Assembly (NCBI RefSeq): GCF_052857255.1
Contig: NC_135497.1
Location: 343,458,183-343,522,182 of the forward strand
Length of the DNA stretch: 64,000 bases
Source of the DNA: Amblyomma americanum
Taxonomy: Eukaryota; Arthropoda; Arachnida; Ixodida; Ixodidae
Direction: 5' to 3'
The position numbers were made by a program, and so were the translations under genes. This document shows, piece after piece, positions 12,001-20,652 of the stretch. Numbering within the stretch: position 1 is the first letter of the stretch; every line of letters begins with the position of its first letter. The notes beneath the pieces were generated by a model that saw only the letters and a program-made list of their open reading frames with translations, ran no database searches and had not been told where the DNA came from.

Positions 12001-13004
12001 TGATTCTGCAAGCATCGATTTCCGATTGCGCAGAATACTTTTTTCTAGTCGCAGCAAGTGAAACGGGCCTTATAGCAGCTGCTGGCACATCTCTGGCTGT
12101 CACCGTAAGTGCCAATGCTCGTAGACGACAGTGCTTATTGAGAAAATAGATTTATTGCTTTCAGAAAGCACAGGAGTGCCGCGCTATAGCGTGGTGCTTT
12201 CAACCTATGCGGGGGCATTCCAAGACGAATTTTTATAAAGCCTGTAAAAGTGTCACGAACGTCATATCATGTTGTAATGTTTCAGGTCGTTTGTTCTGCA
12301 AGGTTGTATTAAATTTCATATTAACACTTCGCTTCAGTTGCCAACGGTTGAGCTATTAATTCACCTTCACTTTCAAGATAGACACGCAATGTGGCAAATA
12401 CATGACCAATGCATAAGAAAATCCCAAAAGCACCCAGTTGGTGTTCATGCTGTGACCACTCTGTGCTGCTTAAAACCTTGAATAATTTAAGCTGAAAACC
12501 CGGTATTTGAGAACTCTTCTGGTAACCTTACGTTTCCCTTAATTATGAGCCTCAAGCGAAGCATCTGAGAAATAGTAGTGGGATTGCATACGATCTAAAT
12601 GGGTCAGAAAGTATAACTCCCAGATTAGGGGCGAAGCAATACATGTAGCTGCCTTCAGTGGCTTGGAAAGAGCGGCAAGCGTTGGCTAGACAGAGAGACT
12701 GATAAGTCTTGGAGCGCTACACATTGCAAAACCCGAATACAGATGACCTGTAACGCTACCTTTGTTGACAGAAATGTGCGTTAACTTGTTCCTCTTGCGA
12801 TAAGTAGGTTGACATCAACACACAATCGAAAGCACACAAATAGTCAGTCAATAACCATAGGCTTCTAATTAAAAATATTGAAGCACATGCAAGGCTATCT
12901 AAGCATGACGTCATTCTCTTTTGCAATACAGACACTGGTAAACGAGAGCCATTCGCATAAAATTATATTTAGTTAACATCTCATATAACTTACTACTCTC
13001 TGGC
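9010..13004. other. Duplicated noncoding stretch, no gene recognised
   Basis: This matches copy 2 at about 33870-39110 and 57373-58430. I see no convincing coding region. Overlapping short frames on both strands around 9390-9735 are in GC-richer DNA and are broken by indels in copy 2. There is a poly-G tract of about 15 bases at 11444-11458. Nothing else is identifiable. The site corresponding to the large Gypsy insertion in copy 2 is intact here at about 11950. Confidence 0.5.
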
Positions 13005-13031
13005 TATTATACTTGAACCTCGCAGCCCAGA

Positions 13032-13247
13032 CTACCAAAGTGACGATTTCCAAGTTGGAGAAAGAAGCTGTAAAATTACTATTACGAAGATATCAAAACA
13101 ACAGTAGTGATTTCTCGATGCCGGCGTCTGTTCACAAAACTCACCTGATAAGCCGTCGATGTCAATGCCCCGCGGCGGTGAACGGACGGATGGCTGACGG
13201 CTCTGCCAGGCTGGTCGCTCTCCCGTGCATGTAGCCTCGATGGCCAT
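13032..13247 (-). other. Possible first exon on the minus strand (copy 1)
   Basis: On the minus strand an ATG in the context ccaATGG (13247) opens a frame of about 35 codons that ends at TCAG|GTGAG, a good splice donor. The same ATG, frame and donor exist in copy 2 (58667 to about 58565) with substitutions and no stop before the donor. I cannot recognise the product or a second exon. It could belong to an unidentified transposable element or be chance. Confidence 0.25.
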
Positions 13248-13689
13248 TGGCCTGGAACTAGTTGACAGTAGCCCTCATCTTCTCCTCGTTCTTCGCTTTC
13301 GCTGTCGAAACAACAGACCGAGATGGCAAGGCTCTGCTGGAATCGGAGACCGGTGGCTGCGCAGAGGACTGCTTCGCAGAGTACACATTGAGGCCGCAGC
13401 TCTCGAGGCAGGAGCCCAGGCTTCGCTCGGCGGCGACACGTCAACCTGGAGGAGTTGGGCGGCACGGCGAGGGAAACGCCGCTCCGACCAAAGGACCAGG
13501 CGGAGCAGTCTTCAAATAGGCACTGTGCATGGCTACTCGCCGGGAAACAAGGAATGCTCGGCGTAGCGCCTACGTTTAATTAACCAAATGCTGAACGAGG
13601 AGGGCGGAGAGCGTGCGCACGAGCGATTCTCACTGCTGTTCTGGCTCCTCTTCTTCGTGGCGGTTGATCAAAGATAGTACTTACGGGAC

Positions 13690-14240
13690 TTAGTAGCGCC
13701 AATACAAGCCAGCGGCTCTTAAACAGAAGCACCTACAGGAAAGAATATGTGTGAAAATAGGCAAGAGTTTACTGAAGGGGAGGCTCCGCTCTTGGATTGC
13801 AGAGCGCAGCATCCTCCTGAGACTCAGGTTAGGCTGCGCCAACACCGGCTCCCGCCTCTTTCGCCTTGGCCTCTCCGCCCCCCCCCCCCCCCCCCCCCGG
13901 GGGGGCACCCTCTGCAATGACCGAGCGGAGAAAGCCCAGCATCTCCTATGTGAGTGTCCTGCCTTTGTGCCCGCAGTGACAATCATGGAGAGGGGTTATC
14001 GCTTTTTGGGGCTCCCCAGCTGTTCTGTTGATCACCTTCTCTTCCCCGGCGGCCACCATCCTGCCAAGGCCTTCCGGCATCTCCTCTCCTTCCATGAGGC
14101 CACCGGCCTCTCTGGCCTCCTCTCGGCCTGAGAGGGCACCACATGTATACTGGCATGATCATTGCGGCTGCGCGCCTACCATCTCCTTTCAATCTTCTTC
14201 CCCTCCTCCTCCTCGTTCTTTTATGACATGCAGGCAGTGG
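13690..14240 (+). pseudogene. I-type LINE C-terminus (copy 1)
   Basis: The frame at 13751-14131 reads LLRLRLGCANTGSRLF ... LCND...AQHLLCECPAF ... RGYRFLGLPS ... LLSFHEATGLSGLL. This is the cysteine/histidine-containing C-terminal domain found after RNase H in I-clade LINEs. It is in one frame, but a run of about 20 C followed by 7 G (13880-13907) inserts a proline stretch that copy 2 lacks. Only the 3' end of the LINE is present. A CT-rich 3' trailer follows (14190-14220). Confidence 0.75.
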
Positions 14241-15331
14241 GCGTGGAGGCTAGCCTTCCAGCAGACAAGCCCGTGTCTTCCCACTTTCCATTCTTCCTAC
14301 GTCCACAGAAGAAGAATGTGCAGCACCACAAGACGCTGATACTCCTGGTGGCTGTGTGTTGTGTCCTGAGTTTCGGTTTCGTTTTTTTTTATTGCATTGA
14401 TGTTTGGCTTGTTTATGTAGATGTGTACTTCCTATTGCCTTGTAAACATCACGTGATTGTTTACTACGTAAACGAATCGTGCCTGAATAAAACGTTATTC
14501 GTAATGTCATTCTGAGAGTCGATCCCCTTCATGCGGCAGCCCCGGCCGACCCTACATTGACTACTAGGACAGGATTCGTTATGCCTGCTGGCCTAGTGAG
14601 TGTTTGTTGTAATGAGTTAGTTCCGAAATTATGCGAGGGCATCCCGTCATCTTCAATTCATTTTCTTAGCATTAATAATTCAGGTAACAGTCCACGGCAT
14701 ACTCCCGGCATCAAATTCAAGTTCTTCATCGGAGAACTTGGGTGTCTACTTGGCCTTTTCTACGTCGTCAGCGAGGACCGTGCCGCTGCCGAGGAGCCGC
14801 GTTCACATGGAGCAGCCAGAACTATGGAAAGTGATTGAGTGCATTCTTCATCACCGGCATTTCTAGACGCGTGAAAAGCGTTATGGGTCCGGTCATGTGT
14901 GGAAGTGCTTTGAGTTCGGCCGGTTGAGGAGGTCGCTAAGCTTGGCGGACCTACGCAGTTGCAATGATTTGATGGAATTGAAGAGTGTTAAAAAAGTTCA
15001 GCTGTATTTCTAGCATGAAAAAAAGAGATAGAATGTGTACGTCATTCATGATTATAAGAATATTCATATAAGACTGAATAAGGGCGCCGCATCCCTCTCG
15101 ATTTAGCTAGACGAAGGAGAGGACGTTGCCGCAGTTTGGAGCAACCTGTCATTGCCCAGACGAAAAGAGAAGAATACTGTTGGCCGCCTTTTTCTGTAAC
15201 GGGCAATTGCAAAGACCGGCAGGCGCCAATTTCATGTTCAGTAATCATTGAAAAAAAGAAGGACCAGAAGTACAACAGTGTACTGGGTTAATATTTTCGT
15301 TAACAGTGATGTAGAAGGCCGCTGTTATTCT
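14241..15331. other. Duplicated noncoding stretch
   Basis: It matches about 59690-59811 plus 60921-61905 in copy 2. No coding region is convincing. At about 14330-14345 copy 2 carries an I-type LINE insertion flanked by TCCTGGTG, while this copy shows the empty site CTCCTGGTGGCTG. An AATAAA-containing segment near 14485 resembles an element 3' end, but I cannot assign it. Confidence 0.5.
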
Positions 15332-15895
15332 GTAACCGGCCGGTGAGAAGGCCAACAAGCCGTCATCTTAGCAACCGGTCAATGAGGAGACGGGGAGCCA
15401 GCCGCAAATTTCGTAACCGGCCACTTAAGAGGCCGGGAAGGTGCAGCCTTTTTCGTAACCAGCGTTTGAGGCGACCGGGAGGTCGCCGACATTTTCGTAA
15501 CCAGCTACTGAGGAGGTCAGGAGGCCACCGCCATTTTTGTAGCCGGCCATTGAGGAGACCAGTAGGCCAGCGCCATTAGGTAACCGGCCAAGGTGGAGAC
15601 CGGTAGGCTGTCGCTATATGCGTAAGCGGCCATTGAAGAGACCGGGAGGCTGCCTCTATTTTCGTAGCCGGCCATTGAGGAGACCCGGAGACTGCCGCTA
15701 TTTTCGTAACCTGCCACTGAGGATACCGGGAGGCTGCCACCATTTGCGTAACCGGCAACTGTGGAGACCGGGATGCCGCCACCATTTTCGTAACCGGCTA
15801 TTGATGAGACCGGAAGGCGGCCGCTATTTTCCTAACAGGCATTTGAGGATACGGGGAGGTAGCCACAATTTTTGTGACCGGCTGTTGTGGAAGCC
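15332..15895. repeat. 42-bp minisatellite (copy 1)
   Basis: About 13 tandem units of mostly 42 bp with the pattern GTAACCGGCC-N-TGAGGAGACCGGGAGGC-N-GCCGCCATTTTC. Because 42 is a multiple of three, both strands stay open over long stretches, giving an arginine-rich 14-residue repeat on the plus strand. Unit-length slips break those frames, so I treat it as noncoding. Several units contain GCCGCCAT or GCCACCAT, resembling YY1/Pho sites. The array recurs at 61906-62455. Confidence 0.9.
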
Positions 15896-16132
15896 AACAG
15901 CCATGTAGAGTGTTGTGCGGTGAAGCCGATCTCATTACCCCCCCCCCCCTGCACGTTGCTGGGGGAAGCCAATACATCATTTGCAACCGTGACATCTGAA
16001 AGTTGAGTGGAGCAACGGTTATTCTATATAAATGCAAGCTGCGAACCGAATAATCAACTTGAATTAAATAAATGCAATGAAATATGATGAAGATACAAAA
16101 GAAATAAATTAAAATGCTGAACCCAGCACAGG

Positions 16133-16735
16133 CGTTGACCGGCCTTCATGGCTTGATGTGCAGATGGCAGATCATGTAACAACTAAAGATATTACACACT
16201 TCTGGCTTGAAGTCTTTGCCCATGAAGGCTATCCAGAAGAGATAGTTTCACATAAAGGCACTCAGTTCTTTTTAAGGAAATTTAAGAAATTTTTGAATAA
16301 CAGGATTACCAATTTGACTCATTGATCAGTATATCACCCACAAGCCAATGGACAAATCAAAGGATTTAATAGAACTTTAAAGTCAACTGGCTTCGTTTGA
16401 ACGTCGCCCTTTGAAAACAACAATCGCACAGTACTTAGGAATAAAAAGATCGACACCACATTCAACAACAGGAGCTGCACCGGCAGTTGTTCTGCATAGA
16501 AGATGCCACGGTGTTAAGCAAGATATTGCTGGGTTTCCTTCATTCCTGTAATTGTTTGCTCAAAATCTTTATCTAGCTATGCAGCATTTGAGGAACAGGA
16601 TTAAGGAGAAACAAACAACATTGCAAGAAAATACGGATAACAACCGTGGAGCACGGCCACTAAGAATTGAAGCTGGGGATATTGTCAAAGTTCTTAAACC
16701 CTACGTTAAGTTCAAAGGAAGTATTTCACCCTAAA
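16133..16735 (+). pseudogene. Gypsy integrase relic (copy 1)
   Basis: Broken frames encode the second half of a Ty3/Gypsy integrase: FWLEVFAHEGYPEEIVSHKGTQFF, where the catalytic Asp of the SDxG motif is His, and SVYHPQANGQIKGFNRTLKS, where the catalytic Glu is Lys. A C-terminal part follows at 16552-16734 (NRIKEKQ ... GDIVKVLKPYVKFKG). Internal stops are present. It is unrelated to the Gypsy A and B pol parts. Copy 2 has the same His substitution, so the relic was dead before the duplication. Confidence 0.8.
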
Positions 16736-16866
16736 GAAGCCGAGCAACAGACCACGGGAAAGCTTGTGCTCATTGTATGACTGGTGGGTAGCTGGTGGCA
16801 CTGCGGATTGAACAACGCGCCTCCCGCATGTGAGGCAGATGCTCAACCACTTGGGCATCCCTGCTG
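16736..16866 (-). mobile_element. tRNA-derived SINE fragment (copy 1)
   Basis: On the minus strand a tRNA-like head (GATGCCCAAGTGGTTGAGCA ... box-B remnant TTGTTCAATCC) is followed by a body with TACCCACCAGTCATACAATG and GCTCGGCTTCTTTAGGGTG. The same head and body occur in better shape at 51663-52040, so both belong to one SINE family. Here it abuts the integrase relic. Confidence 0.7.
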
Positions 16867-17459
16867 TTCGTTCCAGGTTCGAGTATTTGATGAATTAAGC
16901 TTGCTTTACCATCGCCCCAGCCGTCCGAGTTAGCTTTGTTGGCAATTCGACAGCCTCGCATTGCCGGTGGTCTCATAGTCGTTAACCAAAGAAGGACGAA
17001 TTTTTCTCCTACTGCGAAGCTTCGATGACATCTGCACAGCTTTCCTTAGTAGCTGTATTCCTGCCCTAGAGTGTACTGGAATGATTACTTTCTCACCAGC
17101 TATGAAATTGCTGTGTGTTTTGCATAAGATAAAAGCAGACTACGCTCGAGCTCCTTCTACGTGGCGCTGCATCGAGCCCACGATTTTTGGAGCTAAGCAA
17201 AATTAAAATTAGTTTTAGTGTAGCTGGTATCGCATACACCGATTTCTACTGAATTTACATTGAGGACAAGATAGCCTCGAATATTAGCGGCAGCGTTCTT
17301 CGATTGCGAGTTGCGATTATTTTCACTTGATTAATAAAATCTTTTTTTGACGTACTTCAGGCATCATAATGTAATCTGTGCAACAACGTTCGGTGTTCTC
17401 TTACCAACCTGCCTTAAAGCCAGAGTCACACAGCTACTAGTATTAATCATTTTATGATT
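16867..17459. other. End of copy 1 and start of the spacer, no gene
   Basis: Similarity to copy 2 stops at about 17212 (copy 2: 63774), just after GCAAAATTAAAAT. No coding region, RNA or element is recognised from 16867 to 17459. Confidence 0.5.
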
Positions 17460-17745
17460 ATCGTTTCGCGGTGCTCGCATTCCCACCGTGGTCGCACCGC
17501 AACACGTGACCAACCACTTGACTGTTCACGTGACCAACCGCGTGGCGAAGCACGTGACAAGCCACGGCGCCGCGCTGCCGGTAGCTGGTCCGCACCAGGC
17601 GAGCGACCACGTGAGAAACCACGTGGTCGGTGGCGGGAGCCACTATAACTCCCGCACACTGAGTGAATAAAGAAAAACTCCGTGTCGAGGCTGGGCATCG
17701 AACCAGGGCCCTTGGCGTTTGAGACCAGTCTGCCACGGCGGCTCT
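17460..17745 (-). mobile_element. SINE-like element carrying five CACGTG sites
   Basis: On the minus strand a tRNA-like head (about 17745-17690: GTGGCAGACTGG ... CTGGTTCGATGCCC) is followed by TTTATTCACTCAGTGTGCGGGAGTTATAGTGGC and then an imperfect repeat of GGTCACGTG-type units. Perfect CACGTG hexamers lie at 17503, 17527, 17551, 17608 and 17620. I infer a tRNA-derived SINE whose body contains a short E-box-bearing tandem repeat. A poly-A tail of the neighbouring LINE abuts it. Confidence 0.55.
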
Positions 17746-17747
17746 AT

Positions 17748-19892
17748 TTTTTTCTTTATTGAATGAAAATAGTGCCAAAAAGAAAAACCTAAGCGCGCTT
17801 ACGCCACAAAACACCAGGCCACCTTACCCCTGCATGACCCCTCCTTCTGAAACATCAAAAGTCTGGAGGCACACACATGCATCCAGATAGGGGCGCCAGC
17901 TAGGCGGCTTTTGCAGGGCAGCCTATACTCCCCTCGTGAAAGCGCATTCTTCACGAAACAAAGATTTCGACGACTGTTCTGGTTTGGCTAGGCGGTCCAT
18001 CATGCGGCTCTTCCAGAGACTAAATAGTCCCAGCAACATGAGCAGATCAGATGGCACAACACTTTTTCTCCCAGGAAAAAAACGAATACTGTAGGGTGTG
18101 TTGTCAATGTCGTTCTTAACTGTTGGTTGTAAAATGCCCCAGAAGAAGATACCATCATTGCACAAAATAAAACTATGGTCAATATTCTCTGGTGTATTGC
18201 ACAGGCTACAGTTCACCGTCCATGGCGCGACCATCTCTTTAGCATGAAGCCATGAATTCACAGGCAGCTTTGACGTGTGCAGCTTAAAAAAAGGATGTTT
18301 TCCCGGCAGAACAAAATGTTCATTCGCCCTAACGCGCTTTAAAACACCGCTGTCAAGGAAATTTCGAAATGGTTGCCGATACAACGGTACAGGGAACAAA
18401 TTCTCTGCAGGTGCCTGAGTCATCCGCCTTCTGGAGAGGCTATACAGGTAGTCTAATGAAAAGCGGACAGTGAGGATATTGAAGGTGTCACCAACTTCCT
18501 TAAGTAATCCCCATAAAGACCTCTCACAAGTGTGTCCCGTCCGTGCGAATAGGGAAGGCAAATGAGCACTGAGACACCTAATAAACACAGCTACAAAAGA
18601 AGGGTGGTTTGACGATTTGAGGAATAAAAAACGCGAAACAAGTTGATGCACAAAGAAGTGAACAAGGCCGTTTCCACCAGACTCTAGTGAAAGAAATTGG
18701 TTATCGCGACTCATGGGTTCCTATTGGCAACGCCATATGAATGTAGCAAATATTCTGTGCATCACCTGCACTTTCTTCCTCGCACAGTGGAGCACCTGCA
18801 ACACATAGGCAAGATTTTCAAATAAAAAAAAATGTTGCAGACTTGAGCCGGAGCAAACACTCAAAAGTTCCCAACCCATCCAAGACTGGGATTGTCGCTT
18901 CATGGAGACTATCTGCAAATCCTAGTAGGCGGCACTGTTGCGAATTTGGTGAAGAGGAACCCCTCGGTACTGAAGGGGCCCGCAGTCCAAGGTGATGCCA
19001 CCATAATGACCTGGCGTTTTACCACAATGACCCAACCAAAACCCCTTGGATTTATCTAGATTAACAACCACAACTGACACCTTCGCTAAATTGTTCAGTC
19101 AAATGCAATGCATCAAGCACACTCTTTTTGCCAGAACAACAGAGGGCGACATGATCTGCATAGGATAAAATCTTAATTTCACATTGCGCCAGGGAGGAAC
19201 CACGGATAGATCTGCAGTTAATAACACTGAGGCAATGGGGTTCAAGATATAGGGCAAACAACAAAGGCGATAAGGGACAGCCTTGGCGAAGAGATAATTT
19301 CAATGGAATATATGTTTGGTTAGCTCTTAGTTAACAATTAGCTTTGTATGGGAATCCTTATAGCACAGTCTTATGCCCCTAAGCAAAACATCTCCAATAT
19401 TCATGCTCTAAGACCGCTAGCAAGAAATTGTGATTAACGTTGTCAAAGGCCTTGGTAAGGTCAATCTTAGTAAGAGCTACTTGTACAATCTCATCTGATA
19501 CTGCCTCCACTAATGAACATTCAATACGAACATGGGTTTGGATGCGGCGGCCTCTGATACAGCAGACCTGATGCGTGCCTACTAAGTGAGCGACAACTAG
19601 CTGCAGACGATTACAAAGAACCTTTGCAAAAAGTTTGTAATCTAAATTACGGAATGAAACTGGACGATATCTCTCAACTGTTTTCAACTGCATGATTTGA
19701 ATCTGTGCTTTTTGGAATTAATACAGTATGCACAGAATGAAAAGGGGGGGGGGGGCAAAAACCAACCTCGTAGAAACCCTGGAAAACTTCCATCTAGACA
19801 GGCACTATGCACGTGTAAAATGTTGTATAGAATTTTCTAGTAATGCGATCTGGCCCAGGAGATGCCATGCACGCAAACTACACACACGCCAC
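17748..19892 (-). pseudogene. L1/Tx1-like LINE fragment, antisense
   Basis: On the minus strand, in order: a GPDRI...FYTTFY-like start near 19870; VLIPK then RYRPVSFRNLDYKLFAKVLCNRL (RT start); IDLTKAFDNVNHNF; LRQGCPLSPLLFALYLEP; ILSYADHVALCC, where YADD has become YADH; and a C-terminal zinc-binding region with WTVNCSLCNTPENIDHSFILCN (263 intact codons, 18714-17923). An A-rich tail (AATAAAGAAAAAA) lies at about 17760-17748. Frameshifts, a poly-C run near 19745-19755 and the catalytic change make it inactive. The RPVSFRNLDYK type and poly-A tail point to the L1/Tx1 group. Confidence 0.75.
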
Positions 19893-19894
19893 TT

Positions 19895-20006
19895 CACTAC
19901 ATGCGCCTTTTATTCATTATTAAACTTTGAGCCCCCGTGGCAGATAGCTCAGAAATCTCCGCCACGGCGGCTCAACGTTCAGTCATGAATAAAGGCGCAT
20001 GTAGTG
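19895..20006. mobile_element. Short foldback (MITE-like) element
   Basis: A 112-bp near-palindrome. The outer arms are CACTACATGCGCC at 19895 and its complement ending at 20006. Pairing continues inward through TTTATTCAT, TTGAGC and CCGTGGC blocks, leaving only a small loop. The inner arms contain AGCTC/GAGCT and GGCGG pieces reminiscent of a tRNA-SINE head, so it could be a snapped-back SINE fragment. No clear target duplication is visible. Confidence 0.65.
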
Positions 20007-20045
20007 ATTGATTGTCTTTCATATAATAACTCTTCCGAACCAGAT

Positions 20046-20185
20046 TGTGGACACGACGAAGCATGGTGCATGAATGACGCTTTATTGAAGAAGGCGAGCG
20101 GTTATATAGGCAAGCGGTTAGATAACAGAAATGGGGGCTGCTTCTGTCCGGCTAGGCGCGTGTGCATGACTTGCACTACGTCACA
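20046..20185 (-). repeat. TRIM 3' LTR
   Basis: 140 bp, TGTGACG...GTCCACA on the minus strand. It contains TATATAA (plus 20102-20108) and AATAAA (plus 20081-20086) in promoter and polyadenylation order. It differs from the other LTR only at the third plus-strand base (T here, G in the other copy). Confidence 0.92.
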
Positions 20186-20473
20186 TCTCCCCTCTCTCTC
20201 TCTCTTTTTTTTAATCGTCGAATCAAGTAGAGTTTCAGAACTCAGGCGCCGGGTATCTTCGTGGTGGTTGGCGCTTCCGTTCACTCCTGCGGAGTTGTGT
20301 AGATTCGGATGTCCCTGTAGTGTCTGGGACTCCCACAGCTGGTAGCGGCGCGGGAGTCTTGTGGTCTGGAGACGAGGGAGGAGGAGCCGGATTGAGGTCT
20401 TCTCTTGTACGCTGAAACTGTTGACACTCTTCCGTTTTGATGATGTAGGCACGAGGAGTCTCTGCCCACGTAT

Positions 20474-20507
20474 GTGGGCGTGGGTTCGAATCCCACTTCT
20501 GACACCA
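20474..20507 (-). promoter_or_regulatory. Primer-binding site, complementary to tRNA-Leu 3' end
   Basis: The plus strand reads as the 3' end of a leucine tRNA, with T-arm GGGTTCGAATCCC, acceptor TTCTGACA and CCA directly against the LTR. The match to a tRNA-Leu-like sequence may extend further 5' into a variable-arm-like GCCCACGTATGTGGGC hairpin (20464-20479), much longer than the usual 18 nt. The identification as leucine rests on my recall of animal tRNA-Leu sequences. Confidence 0.8.
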
Positions 20508-20647
20508 TGGGGACACGACGAAGCATGGTGCATGAATGACGCTTTATTGAAGAAGGCGAGCGGTTATATAGGCAAGCGGTTAGATAACAGAAATGGGGGC
20601 TGCTTCTGTCCGGCTAGGCGCGTGTGCATGACTTGCACTACGTCACA
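20508..20647 (-). repeat. TRIM 5' LTR
   Basis: 140 bp, TGTGACG...GTCCCCA on the minus strand, with the same TATATAA and AATAAA elements as the partner LTR. It abuts the primer-binding site. 139 of 140 bases agree with the other LTR, which implies a recent insertion. Confidence 0.92.
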
Positions 20648-20652
20648 CAGAT

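Larger units (their letters stand above)
350..17212 (+). repeat. Segmental duplication, copy 1
   Basis: This ~16.9 kb block recurs in the same order and orientation at 25470-63774. Matching landmarks are the SINE at ~752/25875, the LINE interrupted by an integrase-less Gypsy (5319-8434 against 30190-33308), the 9290-11930 noncoding stretch against 36490-39100, the I-type LINE tail, the 42-bp minisatellite and the Gypsy integrase relic. By eye, aligned stretches differ at roughly one base in twenty with many small indels. Copy 1 has one large private insertion (3154-4484). Both boundaries are abrupt. Uncollapsed haplotypes are an alternative, but two copies in order with unique DNA between them favour a true duplication. 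Confidence 0.93.
20041..20652 (-). mobile_element. TRIM: miniature LTR retrotransposon with tRNA-Leu primer site
   Basis: A complete non-autonomous LTR element lies at 20046-20647, flanked by a perfect 5-bp target duplication CAGAT (20041-20045 and 20648-20652). Two 140-bp LTRs differ at one base and enclose only 322 bp. Read on the minus strand: 5' LTR (20647-20508), a primer-binding site touching it, the internal part, a purine tract of about 27 nt (20212-20186), then the 3' LTR. One internal frame ends LRRSERKRQPPRRYPAPEF-stop, like the C-terminal tail of many LTR-element polyproteins, so it appears to be an internal-deletion derivative. It cannot make enzymes and would need helper proteins. 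Confidence 0.92.

Noticed and set aside
15343..15908. An arginine-rich repeat protein
   Set aside because: The frame exists only because the repeat unit is 42 bp, and it breaks where unit lengths differ. No start or flanking coding signal.
17454..17670. A host gene promoter defined by the E-box cluster
   Set aside because: The sites lie in tandem units next to a tRNA-like SINE head, and no gene start follows. A repeat is the simpler reading.
20440..20507. A tRNA-Leu gene
   Set aside because: Only the 3' half of the tRNA is present, and it abuts an LTR in the position of a primer-binding site. A 5' half and D arm are missing.
20102..20533. A 143-codon gene on the minus strand
   Set aside because: It spans from one TRIM LTR through the inside into the other, and three overlapping frames are open. 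Only the short RRSERKRQPPRRY tail looks protein-derived.
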